DNA from: Gymnothorax reevesii
Taxonomy: Eukaryota > Chordata > Actinopteri > Anguilliformes > Muraenidae
Assembly (NCBI GenBank): GCA_029721435.1
Contig: CM056582.1
Location: 41,002,611 to 41,066,610 of the forward strand
Direction of reading: 5' to 3'
DNA: 64,000 bases
The position numbers were made by a program, and so were the translations under genes. Below, piece by piece: positions 36,020 to 47,580 of this stretch (its first letter is position 1; every line of letters begins with the position of its first letter). Under the pieces are notes generated by a model that had not been told where the DNA came from, ran no database searches, and saw only the letters and a program-made list of their open reading frames with translations.

Positions 36020-36793
36020 CTAGGACAGTTGTACCTTAGGAGAAAGCTGCTGGCTCTGGTCTTCTTCATCAATGAGTTTTGGGAGCTGGATCAATCGGGC
36101 AACTGGGCGAATGTATGTCTTGCCTTTTACCTGAACGGCTGCTGTCCGAACTCGTCCATCTGCCCCAGGGTACGTGTGTGTCACTTTTCCTACAAGCCAA
36201 AGGGCATGTGGGAGTTGTGGATCTATGATGAGCACAATTTGGTCTACGGTCAGTTCCTTGCCATCTGCTGTCGACCTTCGTCTCTCCTGTAGACTGGGCA
36301 AATAATAGCGAATGAAGGCAGACCAAAAGTGATCTGCCAATACTTGGCTGTGTCTCCAACGGCGCTTTCCCAGGAGGTTGGCGGAGTCGTACAGGGCTTG
36401 AGGTAAGGAGGAGTCACGACGTCCCATGAGCAGGATACTTGGGGTGACCGGTTCTGGATCTGCAACATCGGACGACAGATATCCCAGCGGTTTGGCATTG
36501 AACATACCTTCTACTTCTATGAGAACTGTACGAAGTACCATTTCGGTCACGGCTTGGTCTTTGAGGATGACTTTGAGAGCAACCTTAATGGATTTCACCT
36601 CTCTCTCCCAGGTCCCACCAAAGTGAGGAGCACTTGGCGGATTGAATCGACATGAAATCTGCTGTGCCGCCAACTGTTCCTGCAGGTGAGGGGCCATAGA
36701 AGTGAAAGCCTCACGCAGCTCCCGTTCCCCGCCAACAAAGTTGGCGCCATTATCAGATAATAACTCGTATGGCTTGCCTCGTCTCGCTATAAA
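36020..36793 (-). pseudogene. BEL/Pao integrase, C-terminal part
   Basis: This continues in the same frame as the upstream 36794-38863 block after an in-frame TGA. The first 32 codons hold the SDNGANFVGG motif with the second catalytic Asp. Then come HFGGTWEREVK with the catalytic Glu, and the C-terminal region with WRHSQVLADHFW, the LPSLQERR segment and ALWLVGKVTHTYPGADGRVR typical of BEL/Pao integrases. It ends with a stop next to the polypurine tract. If translated from its first methionine (36697) it would lack the SDN motif. Confidence 0.85.
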
Positions 36794-38863
36794 TCACCTT
36801 AGTGACATCAAAAAGGAGTCGCTATCCAGGCTTTCAAGAAGGTCTAGGTGTACACATCGGGTCGTCATACATTTGTAAATGATTCCCCATCTCTTCTCCT
36901 GGCGGCGTCCAATTCGGACGGTGAAGGGACCGAAACAGTCCATTCCGGTCGAATAGAATGGTGGCTTGTACAGGCGCAGCCGAGAGGGCGGAAGATCAGC
37001 CATTTTGGGGATATCAGGTTTAGCTCGCCAATGCTGACAGTCTCGGCAAGAATGCTGGTGCTTCCTAATGACTTCTCGTCCCCGCAGGATCCAGTATCTG
37101 CGGCGAAGCTCAGCCAGTACTCTCTCTGCCCCAGGATGATGGAGGTTCTGGTCAAATTCTTTGATTAGCAGCTTCGTAAGTGGATGTTGTGGGTCTAGGA
37201 CAATGGGGTGAATGGCATCCATCTCTAGACCCTCCACGTGGCGGAGTCTGCCACCAACTCGGAGCAGACCTGTGGCATTGTCGTACTCAGGAGATAAAGT
37301 TGCCAGTCGACTATCAGATGGGAGAAGCCGATTTGACTTCAGAGCCTTGACCTCCTCCGGAAAGGAATCTCTCTGGGCTTGTGCCAGGAGAAGCCTCTCA
37401 GCAGTTATGTAATCAGCTGCATTAATAGGTAAGCTAGAGTGGGTATCAGCCGCCCCATGAAGGGACTGGGTTGCGGCTTGCACAAGTTCCTTCCAGGAGG
37501 GGAACCTGCAAGCATCGGGAAGGTGCAGGCTCGGAGGAATAGACATTGTGCCAATGAGAGCAGATTTCTTCAGCTCGCTGTCATCAGGCTCGGAATCAGT
37601 GGAAGGTGTTACCGGCCACTGATCGGGAGACTGATGGAGGAAAGGCGGTCCTTGATGCCACCGATGGGGTTGAGTCAGTTTTTCCAGAGTCAAACCCCGG
37701 GTGAGGTCATCTGCTGGGTTGTCTGCCGAATCCACATATCTCCAGCTGTCCACCTCCGTCAGGTTCTGAATCTCAGTGACACGGGTTCCAACAAAGACCT
37801 TGTACCGGCAAGACTGTGATCTGAGCCAATACAGGACTGTGGTGGAGTCAGACCAGAGGGTTAATCGCAGGATCGGCACTGTGAGCTCAGCCTGAAGGGT
37901 GCTGGCCAGCTGAGCTCCAGTGAGTGCTGCGCTTAACTCCAGGCGAGGCATTGATAGTTGTTTCCTTGGGGCGACCCGTGACCTCGCCAGCACAAAGGAA
38001 ACATGAACCTGGTTCTGATCATCCACAATGCGCATGTAGGCAACTGAGCCATATGCTCGCTCAGAGGCATCACGGAAGATATGCAGTTCTTGGGTAGCTG
38101 TAACTGTGTCTGCACACGGTGGAGCATATGCGCGGGGGAACTCTAGGTACCGTAGGTTTGGAATCTCCCTTTCCCAGGTGAACCACCGATCCAGCAGGCT
38201 CTGAGGGCTGATTGGGTCATCCCAGCCTAGGCCTTTCTTCCATAGGTCTTGGATGAGCACCTTAGCTTTTGTGGAGAAGGGTATGATGAACCCAAGCGGA
38301 TCATATTGACCTGCCAGTATTTTGTAGAGGTTTCGCATTGTGGAGGGTAGCGTCTCGATAGGGCGTTGCTTGTACCCCAGACTATCACTGAGACAGTTCC
38401 ACCGCAGCCCCAAAGTGGGTGCCTGGAGGTCGGTACTGCTCTTGGAGAGCCACATCTCGCTCTTCTCCGATCTAGCCTCAGAAGGAAGGTGGTCAATAAC
38501 TGATAGTATGTTACTCGCCCACTGGCGAATTTCAAAGCCTCCACTGGCGAGTAGCTGACGTAGCCTATTGACTAAATCTCTAGCTTCCTCTGTGGTGTGG
38601 GTGCTGTGAAGGCAGTTGTCCACATAGAACGATAGTTCCACGGTCTCTACAAGACCAGGGTCATCACTGCCATTGTCCTGGGCATGACGTTGCAGAGCAT
38701 AAATGGCACAGCAAGGACTGCAGGTGGTTCCAAATGGTAGAACTTGCCACTCATAGATACTTGGCTCTTCTGTCCTCCGCAGGGCTCTCCAGATAAATCG
38801 CAAAACTGACTTGTCAGTTGGCAGCAGGCTGGATCTGGTGAAACATCTCTTTGATGTCACCAC
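36794..38863 (-). pseudogene. BEL/Pao RT C-terminal part, RNase H and integrase N-terminal part
   Basis: The block starts just after the RT frameshift and contains LPFGTTCSPCCAIYAL, the catalytic-site region FYVDNCL (YVDN where many RTs have YxDD), and SGGFEIRQWASN. RNase H follows, with FRDASERAYG, MPRLELSAA, WSDSTTVLYWL and NPADDLTRG. The integrase begins with the zinc-binding pattern HH...CRDCQ and the first catalytic Asp in GMDCFGPF. It ends at an in-frame TGA, 'SLR' being the last residues, and the downstream frame is the same. The position in the element and the family-typical order make the call secure. Confidence 0.9.
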
Positions 38864-41800
38864 TCACTGCTACAGCATGTTGTCGAAACCTAAGGAGGAC
38901 ACCCAGCAAGGAGGGACCCAGGACCGGTCCAGGGAGGAGATTGTCATTCAGTGACTGCCCTTGATATTGGAAGGAACAATTAAAAATGACTCTGTCCTTG
39001 CCATTATGGTGCACCATGTGATGCGGAATAAACCAGGATTCGGTAGTTTGGCTGGCTTCCTCTTGGGATAATTTTATCACGTATCCAGCGTCCTCAAGCT
39101 TATGGATCTCTTTGCAATAGGTCTCTGCACGACTGGGGTCCTTAGCCAGTCTGCGTTCAGTGCTACGCAAGCTGGGCAACACAGCTTCTTTCGGAGCTTG
39201 GAGAGTGGCAGCCAGTGACCTTCGGAGCAGGGGGGTAGCATAACGATAGATGCCGTCCACATCCACTCGGGTGGTGGAGGTTTGCAGCAAAGTGAGGGCT
39301 TGTTGATCCTCCTTAGACCGGGTAGCTACCTTCTCACTCACGTAGGGAAGCATGTCCATCTGCCAAAGGCGCTCCACATGACTAAGGAGCTCACTAGGGG
39401 GGGAGATGGTGGAGATTCGGAGGCATTGTTGTTCTGCCCACTGGTGCTTGATCATGCTAGTAGGGCCTTGGAGTGACCAACCCAAGCGTGTGCAAACAGC
39501 AATGGGCCCACCAGGTGGTCCTGCGCACACTGGCTGTATGGGCATCAGTAGATGTGGCAGGTCTGAACCTATCAGCACCAGCGGTTGGGCGTGGTCAATT
39601 GGAGGTAAAGGTAAACCCTTCAGATGTTTGTATCGCTTCTGTAGCACTGTAACAGGGTAAGAATGTTCACTCAGGCACAAGCCGTTAGCTGTGAAGGCCT
39701 GTGATATCTGGTACCTCTCACTTGGTTTGTGCAGTGAGGATACCTCCAAGGTAACAGAAGCCCCCTTGAGATGTTCAACATTCTGATGGACTGTTCTCAA
39801 GGAGAGAGTCTCTGACTGCAGCCGGAGATTGAGTTGCTGCACAACCTGAGGAAGGACAATGCTCCGCTCCGAACCATCGTCTAGGACAGCATAAGTCTCC
39901 ATAGCTTTGTTCCCATTGTGAAGGAAAACTTTTACCACCTTCAACATCACCTTTGGTGAACGATTGGGACGATCAAGATAGATCTTAGTTGGGGGTGTGC
40001 TGACCATTAGGATGGAACTCTGAGTGTCTAGGACCGCATCGTGCAGGACGGTGAGGTGTACCTCCTTGCAGGTTTTGCATGGGCGCTTTAGGGTGCAAGT
40101 TTCTGCTTTGTGGCTTCGTCCACACTTCCAACACCGTTTCCCTTCTTTGATCCACTTCACGATCTGGCTGGTGGTCAGTTTCTTGAATTCAGTACAGGAG
40201 TTCAAGAAGTGCTCTTTATTATCGCAATGCGGACAGTATGGCTTGGGTTTGGAGATGGACTTCGCGTGGGTAGACTCTGGCGGACTTAGCTCTTCCCTTT
40301 CGCTGAGCAGAACTGCCAGAGCCTTTTCCTTTGGTCGAGTTGAGCGTTTCTCTTTCCTCACAAGCTTGGAGCTATCAACTTGGTACAGAGCAGCAGCACG
40401 GCTGGAGATGCGCTTAGCCTGAGCCTTGATCTGCAACCATGCGGCTAGATCGGGCAGGGTGTAGGTTTGGTCTGTGCCTGTCTGCAGGATGCCGCGGCTG
40501 AGGCAATATTCCACAAATCCGTCCCGGTAGGTGGGTGGCATCTTGCTCAAGAGACGGTCGACATGAGATCCGCACCTGAGCTCATAACCGTTCCGCCCTT
40601 CAAGGGTTCTCAACATGCCCACCAGCGACTGGACTGACAATGCGAAGGCATCAAAAGCATCAGCATCTCCAAATTTGATAGCAGGGGCATTCAGGATGGC
40701 ACCTAGCTCGCACTGAATAAGCTGCCTTGGTTGCCCATACTTCTCTAGGAGTGCCTGTAGTGCTGTACTGTAAGGCCTAAGGTCATGCATATAGGCCTTC
40801 GCAAGCTGCAGTGCGCTGGGTAGCTTAAGATGACCCAGTAGCACTTGATACTTGTATTGCTCGCTCAGGTGGGTGTGGCTGCTCAGCAGGTTATCCAGTG
40901 CCATCTTCAGCAGAGCAAATTCACTCTCCCTGCCACTCTCGAAGACAGGCAGAGTTGGCTTAGGAATGCCATATGATGATGCGAGCAGCAGTTCTATTCC
41001 AGGGGCTGGTGTTTGCCCAAGGGGTGGCGCTGCTGTCTGGCCTGCAGCAGCATAAGGGCCCATTAGGGTTGGGTCAGACGGTGTTTGTCCAAGATGTCGC
41101 ACTTCTGCCTGGCCTGCAGCAGCATAAGGGCCCATTAGGGTTGGATCAGACCTTGTCAGACCCTGACTCAGGTATGGCATGGCGTGAGCAGATGTGGGGC
41201 TCCGTCCAACAAGTTCTACAGGGGGGTAGTGCACAAGTGGAGGGTATATGGAAGCAGCTTGCCCTTGGTTTGTTAGTGGAATGGTTGTAGCTGATGGTGC
41301 CACAGGAGCTACAGTTGGCATCGCAGAAGGCTCCACATGAATGGCTGCTGCTGCAGTGGGTGGTAACACTGGTACTGGAGAGGGGCATGTTACAATGGGT
41401 GCTATAGAAGAGGGAAGCTGCCTAGGTGAAGGCGCCAGAACCGATGGAGGATTAGGATGTTGGAGCTGTGGCGTGGACGCTCTGAGGTTTGGAGGAGGAG
41501 GCGTATTTGCTCCAGCTGGATGGGATGCCATGGGTAGGGACAGGAAACTAGGAGCCAATGACACTGGGTCTGATGCTGGGGCACCATCTCCCTCTTGCAG
41601 TAAAGAGGTTATGATCTTAGCTACCTCCAACTCATTTTCGGCCTTCTTCAGGCGCCGCCGTCTGTCCAGCTGTTTAGTTAAAGCTTCCCTAGCCTGATGA
41701 GCTTCCTCTTGGAGGCGCTGAGCTTCTTTGGCCCTTGCATCTAGGCGCTGGCACTCGAGGTCAGCCTTGTGGTCCTCGTCTATCTGGCGACGTAGCTCCT

Positions 41801-42146
41801 CTAGCTCCATTCGCTTTATCCTTTCTTCTAGTATAGCTGCTTGGATGCTGGAAAGAGCTTGGCTAGGGAACTTGCCCACAGATCTTGGGATGGAGAGCAC
41901 ACTTGAGCTGGAGCTGGAGTTAGCTTTGCCTCCCTTGGATGGTGTCCTTGTCTTGCCACTCCGCCGGCTATGGGCGCGGGGTGGTGTCGTTGAAGGATGA
42001 TCCGTCTGAGCTGGATAGCCAACATCATAATCAGCCAAGTGTGCAGGGAGATGCCTTTCTCTGTGAGGGCGTCCGGTAGGCTCTGGTGCATCTGCAGCTG
42101 CTTTATCCATATCGTCTGATAACTCTGATCCGGCTCGAAGGACCAT
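38814..42146 (-). pseudogene. BEL/Pao Gag, protease and start of reverse transcriptase
   Basis: This 1110-codon frame holds, in order: a charged coiled coil (about residues 100-185), a Pro/Ala-rich stretch with a tandem duplication around SDPTLMGPYAAAGQ (about 335-380), a capsid-like helical region, zinc-knuckle-like Cys/His motifs (CPHCDNKEHFLNSC and CWKCGRSHKAETC, about 634-680), the protease motif LDDGSERS (about 754-761) and the N-terminal RT fingers up to SGDIKEMFHQI. It then runs out of frame near 38840, and the RT continues in another frame. The first ATG overlaps the LTR/primer-binding-site boundary; an in-frame ATG follows at codon 13. Confidence 0.9.
42127..42145 (-). promoter_or_regulatory. 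Candidate primer-binding site of the BEL/Pao element
   Basis: On the minus strand TGGTCCTTCGAGCCGGATC follows immediately after the 5' LTR end (...CTATTATA). A start with TGG complements the CCA end of a tRNA, as expected for a primer-binding site. Which tRNA primes cannot be settled by eye. Confidence 0.55.
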
Positions 42147-42340
42147 ATAATAGAGGTGTAGGGACCTCTGAATTTCAGACTGCTGGGTAGAGTTAGGGCG
42201 ATACAGACTGGATTCCGGTCAGAGAATCAATGGGAGGGATTCTTCATTTTAGCAGCTTTATTCACCCATGGGCCTTCTTATTAAGAAAGTGGGGGCATGA
42301 GAATATGGATGTGGGTGTGTGGTATACAGGAAACATAAAA
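42146..42340 (-). repeat. 5' LTR remnant of the BEL/Pao element
   Basis: This matches the left part of the 3' LTR (35199-35351) closely, with about 40 extra bases near 42214. The match stops near 42340, where unrelated sequence begins. The lost part would hold the promoter region (U3), so this copy probably cannot be transcribed from its own LTR. Confidence 0.85.
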
Positions 42341-42505
42341 CTCTCAGAACTCTTTGAAGATGAAAAGTGTTGTCTCTCAAAAATTGAGACTCTCCTTTGC
42401 TTGAGAATTTGCCATGTTTGCTTCCAAACCCCAATCAAAAAGGCTTTGTAATTTTTATTTTCTTAACGAGAGCAGCCTTCAAACTCTTTACCTTAGGTAG
42501 GACCA

Positions 42506-43655
42506 GGGCTGCGTTCCAATCCGAAAAAATGCTTGCTTCGTCATGTTCACTCGCCCTCAAATCGAGGGGGGAATCCCCAAAAAATCCCGGATGAAAATTG
42601 GCTGCCACTTGTAGGGTCGTTCCAATCCGGTTTTGCGGAGGGAAAGGCGCATTTTCATTTGCTCAAGCCCTCGATTATCCTCCCTCAAACGAAGCCAACA
42701 ATGAACATCCCTCCGAGCTTTGATATTGCCCAGAATACTTTGCTCCTTCTCCCTCGGTCGAAATTTCATGTCCGCCTTTTTTCCTGCTGGTAAAAGGGTT
42801 AATTGTGGCAGGGAAATTACCATACAAATGTAAGAATTGTGCTCGAGTAGCGATTAATTTATGACAGTGATATGCAAACAGTGAAGTTTGGGGGCGAGGG
42901 GCATTGTTTTCACATTATTTTTGAAGCATTTGAATTTACCTTCATTTTTATTATCCCTCAGCCCTCAAGACTGACGGGGTATTGCTATCCTTGGTGCGGT
43001 TGGGCTGGCGTCTCCAAAAACTTCGACATCGGGCTGAGGGGTATTCCGTGCATTGCACACCTATTTTTGCTGTAGCTAGCCTATAGCATCCACGAGGACT
43101 GTTGAGGAGCTAAAAGCCGCTTTCACACTGTACGGGAAATGAATTTTACGCGCGGCAGATTACTTTCATGGTAACCACGAAACTCGCGTATTCGCGTCTT
43201 TGCATTGACTTTGAATGCAATATGTCATGCTAAAAAATCGTTTCGCGTCCGGGATGAAAGCGGTTTTATTTTCCATTAAACAGTTACAAGTGCCGCATAA
43301 ATCAAATGAGCACGCAGTCTTCTACTTGCCATAAACATGCGATACGCTTCCGCGTGAACTGTAAAGGTAAAACGTATAGGGAACTTACTCCGTCGGCTCC
43401 ATGGTAACACGAACTTCCCGTTGGCTTGTTGACAAATGTCGAGGTGCGGAAAAAAAAAAAAAAAAATGTCGAGGTGCGGAAGAAACGCAGCGAGGGTCGT
43501 TCCAATCCGATTTTCAACAAGCCTCCCCCTAATTCCCCTCTATTGCCCTTTCTCACTCGGGAAGGGCTTACTCGCCTGCTACGTCATTCGGAGGGCTCAC
43601 TCGAGTGGAGGGAAGAAGTGAAGGGAGTATCTTATTTCGGATTTGAACGCAGCCC
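42506..43655. mobile_element. 1.15-kb non-autonomous DNA transposon
   Basis: The left end starts GGGCTGCGTTCCAATCCGAA and the right end is the reverse complement of GGGCTGCGTTCAAATCCGAA. A second inverted pair lies inside: 'AGGGTCGTTCCAATCCG' near 42613 and 43495, which are direct rather than inverted copies. The interior has no transposase frame. It contains the small element at 43112-43267 and an A-run at 43450. No convincing target duplication is visible. Confidence 0.65.
43112..43267. mobile_element. Short MITE nested in the 1.15-kb transposon
   Basis: The arms begin AAAAGCCGCTTTCACAC on the left and AAAACCGCTTTCATCC on the right (reverse complement). The interior is CpG-rich, with several CGCG. 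It is non-coding. Confidence 0.5.
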
Positions 43656-45909
43656 AGGAATCCCTTCACAAGAGTTGCCTTCAAATTGCCTGCTGACCAT
43701 TTCAGCAGGCCACAGACTAAGATGGATAGAACTGGCTTATAGGCCACAGTCTAAGATGGGCAGAAATGGTCATGCAGAGTCCACAAGCTGTCCAGCATGC
43801 CTCGGACTGGCAGATCACTGAACATCTCGTGATTCCCCAGGCATAAATCAATGGGAAGGTCATCGTTACTGGTCCTTCAAATTCACACAATTAACAAACC
43901 AAACCAAAAAGTCTGGGGGGGGGGGGTTGTTAAGCCCATGCTAACATGTCTGCTGTAGGTAATCTTGGCATCTGTCCATTTCACAGTGGTGAGAGAATGG
44001 TGATGTGCAAAGCATTATTTGGCAAGTGCCACATTCTCAAAGAATTTGGTGCACTGTGTAAAATGTACATGAAAACAAAATGCAATGATATATAAATCAT
44101 TTAAACTTTATATTAAATTGAAAACAATACAATTAAAAAAAAAATCTGCTCATTTTAAGTTTGATCTTAAACCACACACAGACAGCAGAAAAACAAAATC
44201 ACACGAGAGCAAAAATACTTGCACATGTATACACACAAAGCAGTGGCGGCGGTGGACAGAGAACAAGGAGGGCGATAAACGTGTCTTTAAACTGCTTATT
44301 AGTCGTGATCTGTTTCCAGTCAATTTCCCTGGTAAAAGCGACTTGAACTCTCCCCTCTCAGGTGTAGCTAATCGTCTTCATTAAGACGAGAAATCAAACC
44401 CACTCGTTGAACGCAAAAAAAGAGCGCGTGTCAATCTTTTTTCAGTTAAACAATCACCACGCACATGTTTGACGACTTGCTTAGGATGTGACAAAATTTA
44501 ACGCGGAAAATCCACAGTGGTTTTTTTGTGAAGAGTTGCCTATTAAGGCATGTGAATTAAACATTTTAGAGAATTTAATATTCACTCGCCTAAACATTTC
44601 ATTATAATGGAAACTAATACGTTGACCAAGAAAAAGATTGAAATCGGGTCACTAATCTCATCCGTTTCAAGGGATGTTTTCCACCCCCTCGGTTTTACGT
44701 CCACCGTGACGCAAAGGCAGACGTGTAAACACACAAGCACATGCTTGTGCTGCTCAGTGCTCAAAAACACATCCCCATACAAGTCACTCCAGCTCATTAA
44801 ACCAGACACTTTAAAATGTGCAAACTCTACAGCAAGTAGGCTACAAAGTCACTTTGACTGGTGCAAAGACAGGTATGGTAACCAGATGCATATTGGCACG
44901 CAATGCACAAGCTCGCACACACACGCGCACACACACCTGGTGCGAACTGGTTTTGCTGCCCGGTTTAGACCACGAATTAAAACAGTCACTGGATTTTATC
45001 ACTGTCAAAGAACGAGCAGAGCCTTTTATCAGAGAAACAGCCCACATCAAACCACTCAAGCGGACCACCCCGGATATAAGGCATGTACCAATGGAAGTGG
45101 CTCTTCGCCCCGCAGTGGGGTGAGTTGAGGGAAATACATCAGCTATGTGCCCCGCAGGGGGACCGATAAGTGAAGCAGTTCTGCTATTCGCACCACCACA
45201 TGGCAGATAACAGAAGCACTTCTGCTATTTGCCCCGCAGCTGGGCCGATAAGAGATTTCATTTTATAATCCGCCCCACTCTTTGAAGTTTTGCGCAGAAG
45301 CGCTGCGGGGCGAATAGCGCCTTCTTAAACCAATATCATGATGATTTCAAGTGAGCAGAAATGAACTCATTCCCTATGGCAAGCTGCTGCCAACAGCGCG
45401 GCAAATTCTACCATTCCGGTAAGCCGGTGCCAGCGGCGTGAATGACGTCATTCGGAGTTCCGTTGAAAACATGCATAATACATAAGTATCGCGTCAATCT
45501 GACAGCAGTAATAGCAACATCGACCATTCGCAGTTCGATGAAAACACGAAATCAGTTGATGATCGCGGTGAGGGGCCACCTGTACTTCAACCACAGGAGG
45601 GGGGCCGAGCCAGCACAGGTCGTGGTCGAGGAGCACTCGCGTCACGTAGCAAGCAACCAAAACGACAATAGGAATGATGTTACAAATACCCAAAATGACA
45701 CTGCTAGATTGACATTTGCATTCGAACCAGCTAAAAACCTTTATTTTGAAAATACAGAAGTGTGACTAAACGTGTGTTTATACAGTCATTTTCGGGAGAT
45801 GTATTCCGTGCAAACGCGACAATTTTATATAAAAGTATTCCGTAGGGAATGAGTTAAAGAACTTTGCAAACTGACCTGAAACCAAAATTGTGATAAAAAG
45901 CAGGTGCAA
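43656..45909. other. No gene recognised; inverted GCCCCGCAG motifs
   Basis: Most of this is AT-rich and featureless; a G-run lies at about 43916. A 173-codon frame at 44607-45128 crosses a CA-rich stretch and shows no motif. At 45100-45330 the motif GCCCCGCAG recurs and meets its inverted form CTGCGGGGCGAATAGCGCC, suggesting a decayed foldback element. Confidence 0.35.
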
Positions 45910-46082
45910 TTCTTTTTTAAAATTTGCATCAGGTACGTCCTGACAGCTGGGCAATAGTATGGGCACAAGGACTGCTGAGTGACTTACCCTCTGAAACACA
46001 GTTACAGCAAGATTATGACATCCAGAGCCAGGCATATAACTAGATCAACACAAATCAGTTGTTACTGTGACCAGCTGCCCCT
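45910..46082. repeat. 173-bp duplicated block, copy 1
   Basis: Almost identical to 63291-63463, with the same length and only a few differences. It lies next to a BED zinc-finger-like frame, so it is probably intron or flanking sequence of a hAT-type element. Confidence 0.85.
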
Positions 46083-46275
46083 GTGTGACTGACCTATCCA
46101 GGTGAGTTTTCAGGTGCCTGATAAAATTTGATGTGGTTGATCCAGTGTCCTTAATCTTGGTACTGCAGACTTTGCAGTCAGAGCTTCTTTTGTTGGTGCC
46201 GTCTTGTTTGAAGTTTTTATAACCAAACGTAATTACAAAGGGTACAGCAGCAGCTGCAGGTGTGTCAGTCACCAT
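46045..46275 (-). pseudogene. BED-type zinc-finger exon, probably from a hAT transposon
   Basis: The 76-codon frame contains C-x2-C (DCKVC), TTSNFIRHL and a closing H-x3-H (HLKTH), the layout of a BED finger, which binds DNA in hAT transposases and ZBED proteins. On the minus strand a possible splice donor, AG/GTCAGT, follows the finger. No further transposase exon is recognisable nearby, so it is likely a fragment. A host ZBED-type exon is possible but less likely here. Confidence 0.6.
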
Positions 46276-46321
46276 AGTGTCATCTGAGGTACAAGTGTGT
46301 GAGGCCGCGAGGCGCGCATCC

Positions 46322-47356
46322 GATGTGTAATATGGTTACCATGTCAAAAAGGAAGGAATGACATTAAGCTCGTCAGATGTTTCAGTTTCCCCAATGTTAA
46401 TATGCCCCCCCCCCCCCAAAAAAAAATAGAAAGGAAAAAAGAAAACAACGATTGTCTTTTGAGCACGAGTCCAAGTCTGAAGCCTCTGTGTGTGCCACTT
46501 AAGTGCGACTCACAAACTCGAGTCCCCATCTCTGCCAGCCAGCTAGCCAGTGTTAAAATTTATCAGTTAAAGAGCTAATAGCAACTTTGAATGTAGCTAA
46601 ACAAGAATTTACTGTTGCTTACTGCATGACTTTCAGACCTGGCACCACAAGTGGGCAAGAGCGGCCGGCATACTCCCTCATAACCAGCAAAGCAGACGTG
46701 TAACTACCGAGGCCCCTGACTGTTAGTTAGCTACACAGCAAACATACTGGGCCCATCTCCCCAAAGCACTGATGCAAAGTTACACTGTAAAATCCACTGA
46801 CTGTATTTGGTAGAGCTGTGCAAGTTACTAACGTCATTAGCGACTATGATTTCTAAAAAAAAAAAAAAATGCGAGCGTGAGTCGGCAGTTAAAACGGAGA
46901 GTTTGCAGACCTTAATGAGCTGTTGGATTTGGCTAATTGAAGGGAAGTACTTGCTCCAAGAAGAGAGCTAGCCTATCAATTGATACAAGTGTGCTGATTC
47001 CATAACTTATGCCAGGGGTTTCAAAACAGGTCCTTGTGCCACATAGCATTTATCAACATACCTCTTTTGTCAGTTCTCCTCTTTCTCCCCCCACCCCTGT
47101 CACCAGCCAAGACTTGACTCTCTCCTCCGCATCAATGGCAGTCACTGACTGGCGCTTTGCTACCTCTGTTAAAATAAATGGAGCAGGCAGGGACAGGATT
47201 GATCTTTTTGTTAATCTCACCTGTAATTCATAGTGTATGTGTGTGTGAGACAGACTATGCGTGGGGATATGAAACAGAAAAGAAAGGATAGAGGGTGGTG
47301 ATTGCTGATGTGTGTGCAGATGAGACATAGAGACAGAAAGGCAGAATTGTCCGAAG
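46322..47356. other. No gene recognised
   Basis: Short frames only, with C/A-rich (46405) and A-rich (46855) runs. This is where the far end of the EnSpm-like element would be expected, but I see no CACT-type terminus. Confidence 0.35.
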
Positions 47357-47364
47357 GCTTTTTA

Positions 47365-47580
47365 TTAGTTACCTTTTACAATCTTCGCCAGCCATAAAAT
47401 CCCAAAGGGGCTTTTATCCCCTCTTCCTTTCCAATTGAACTGTTTGGCCAGTTCATTGCTCATAAGCTCCGCCATGACTCTGTGTATTATGGCCTTGGCT
47501 GTAACGCCACCAAAGCTGGCGAGATATCGGATCAAAAAGATATACAAGGACATAAAAAGTTTATTTATAGATCTTTGAGA
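47365..47580 (-). CDS. Companion gene, candidate last exon (DUF4806-like domain)
   Basis: The frame contains RYLASFGGVTAKAIIHRVMA, then MSNELAKQFNWKGRGDKSPF, and ends in a short hydrophobic-basic tail and a stop. The LASxGG...NELAxQFNWxGRG pattern is that of DUF4806. An AATAAA overlaps the stop codon (47361-47366, minus strand), so the transcript probably ends just downstream. The acceptor site is uncertain; the start given is approximate. Confidence 0.65.
   Translation of the reverse strand, partial: SQRSINKLFMSLYIFLIRYLASFGGVTAKAIIHRVMAELMSNELAKQFNWKGRGDKSPFGILWLAKIVKGN

Larger units (their letters stand above)
35199..42340 (-). mobile_element. BEL/Pao LTR retrotransposon, nearly full length
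   Basis: The element reads on the minus strand: a truncated 5' LTR at the right, then primer-binding site, gag-protease-RT-RNase H-integrase, polypurine tract and a full-length 3' LTR at the left. The order protease-RT-RNase H-integrase, the protease LDDGSERS motif and the style of RT and integrase place it in BEL/Pao. Coding sequence spans about 6.1 kb with only two lesions, a frameshift in RT and an in-frame TGA in integrase. I see no envelope gene. The right part of the 5' LTR is lost, so no target duplication can be checked. Confidence 0.92.

Noticed and set aside
36848..37168. Forward-strand frames of 66-132 codons across 36-42 kb
   Set aside because: They lie opposite the BEL/Pao gag-pol genes and show no domains. 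They are shadows of the minus-strand genes.
42506..43655. 8-bp target duplication (TAGGACCA / AGGAATCC)
   Set aside because: Agreement is too poor. The element's ends are clear, but its target duplication is not.
44607..45128. 173-codon frame as a gene
   Set aside because: Crosses a CA-rich stretch, has no recognisable domain and an even mix of rare residues. Likely chance.
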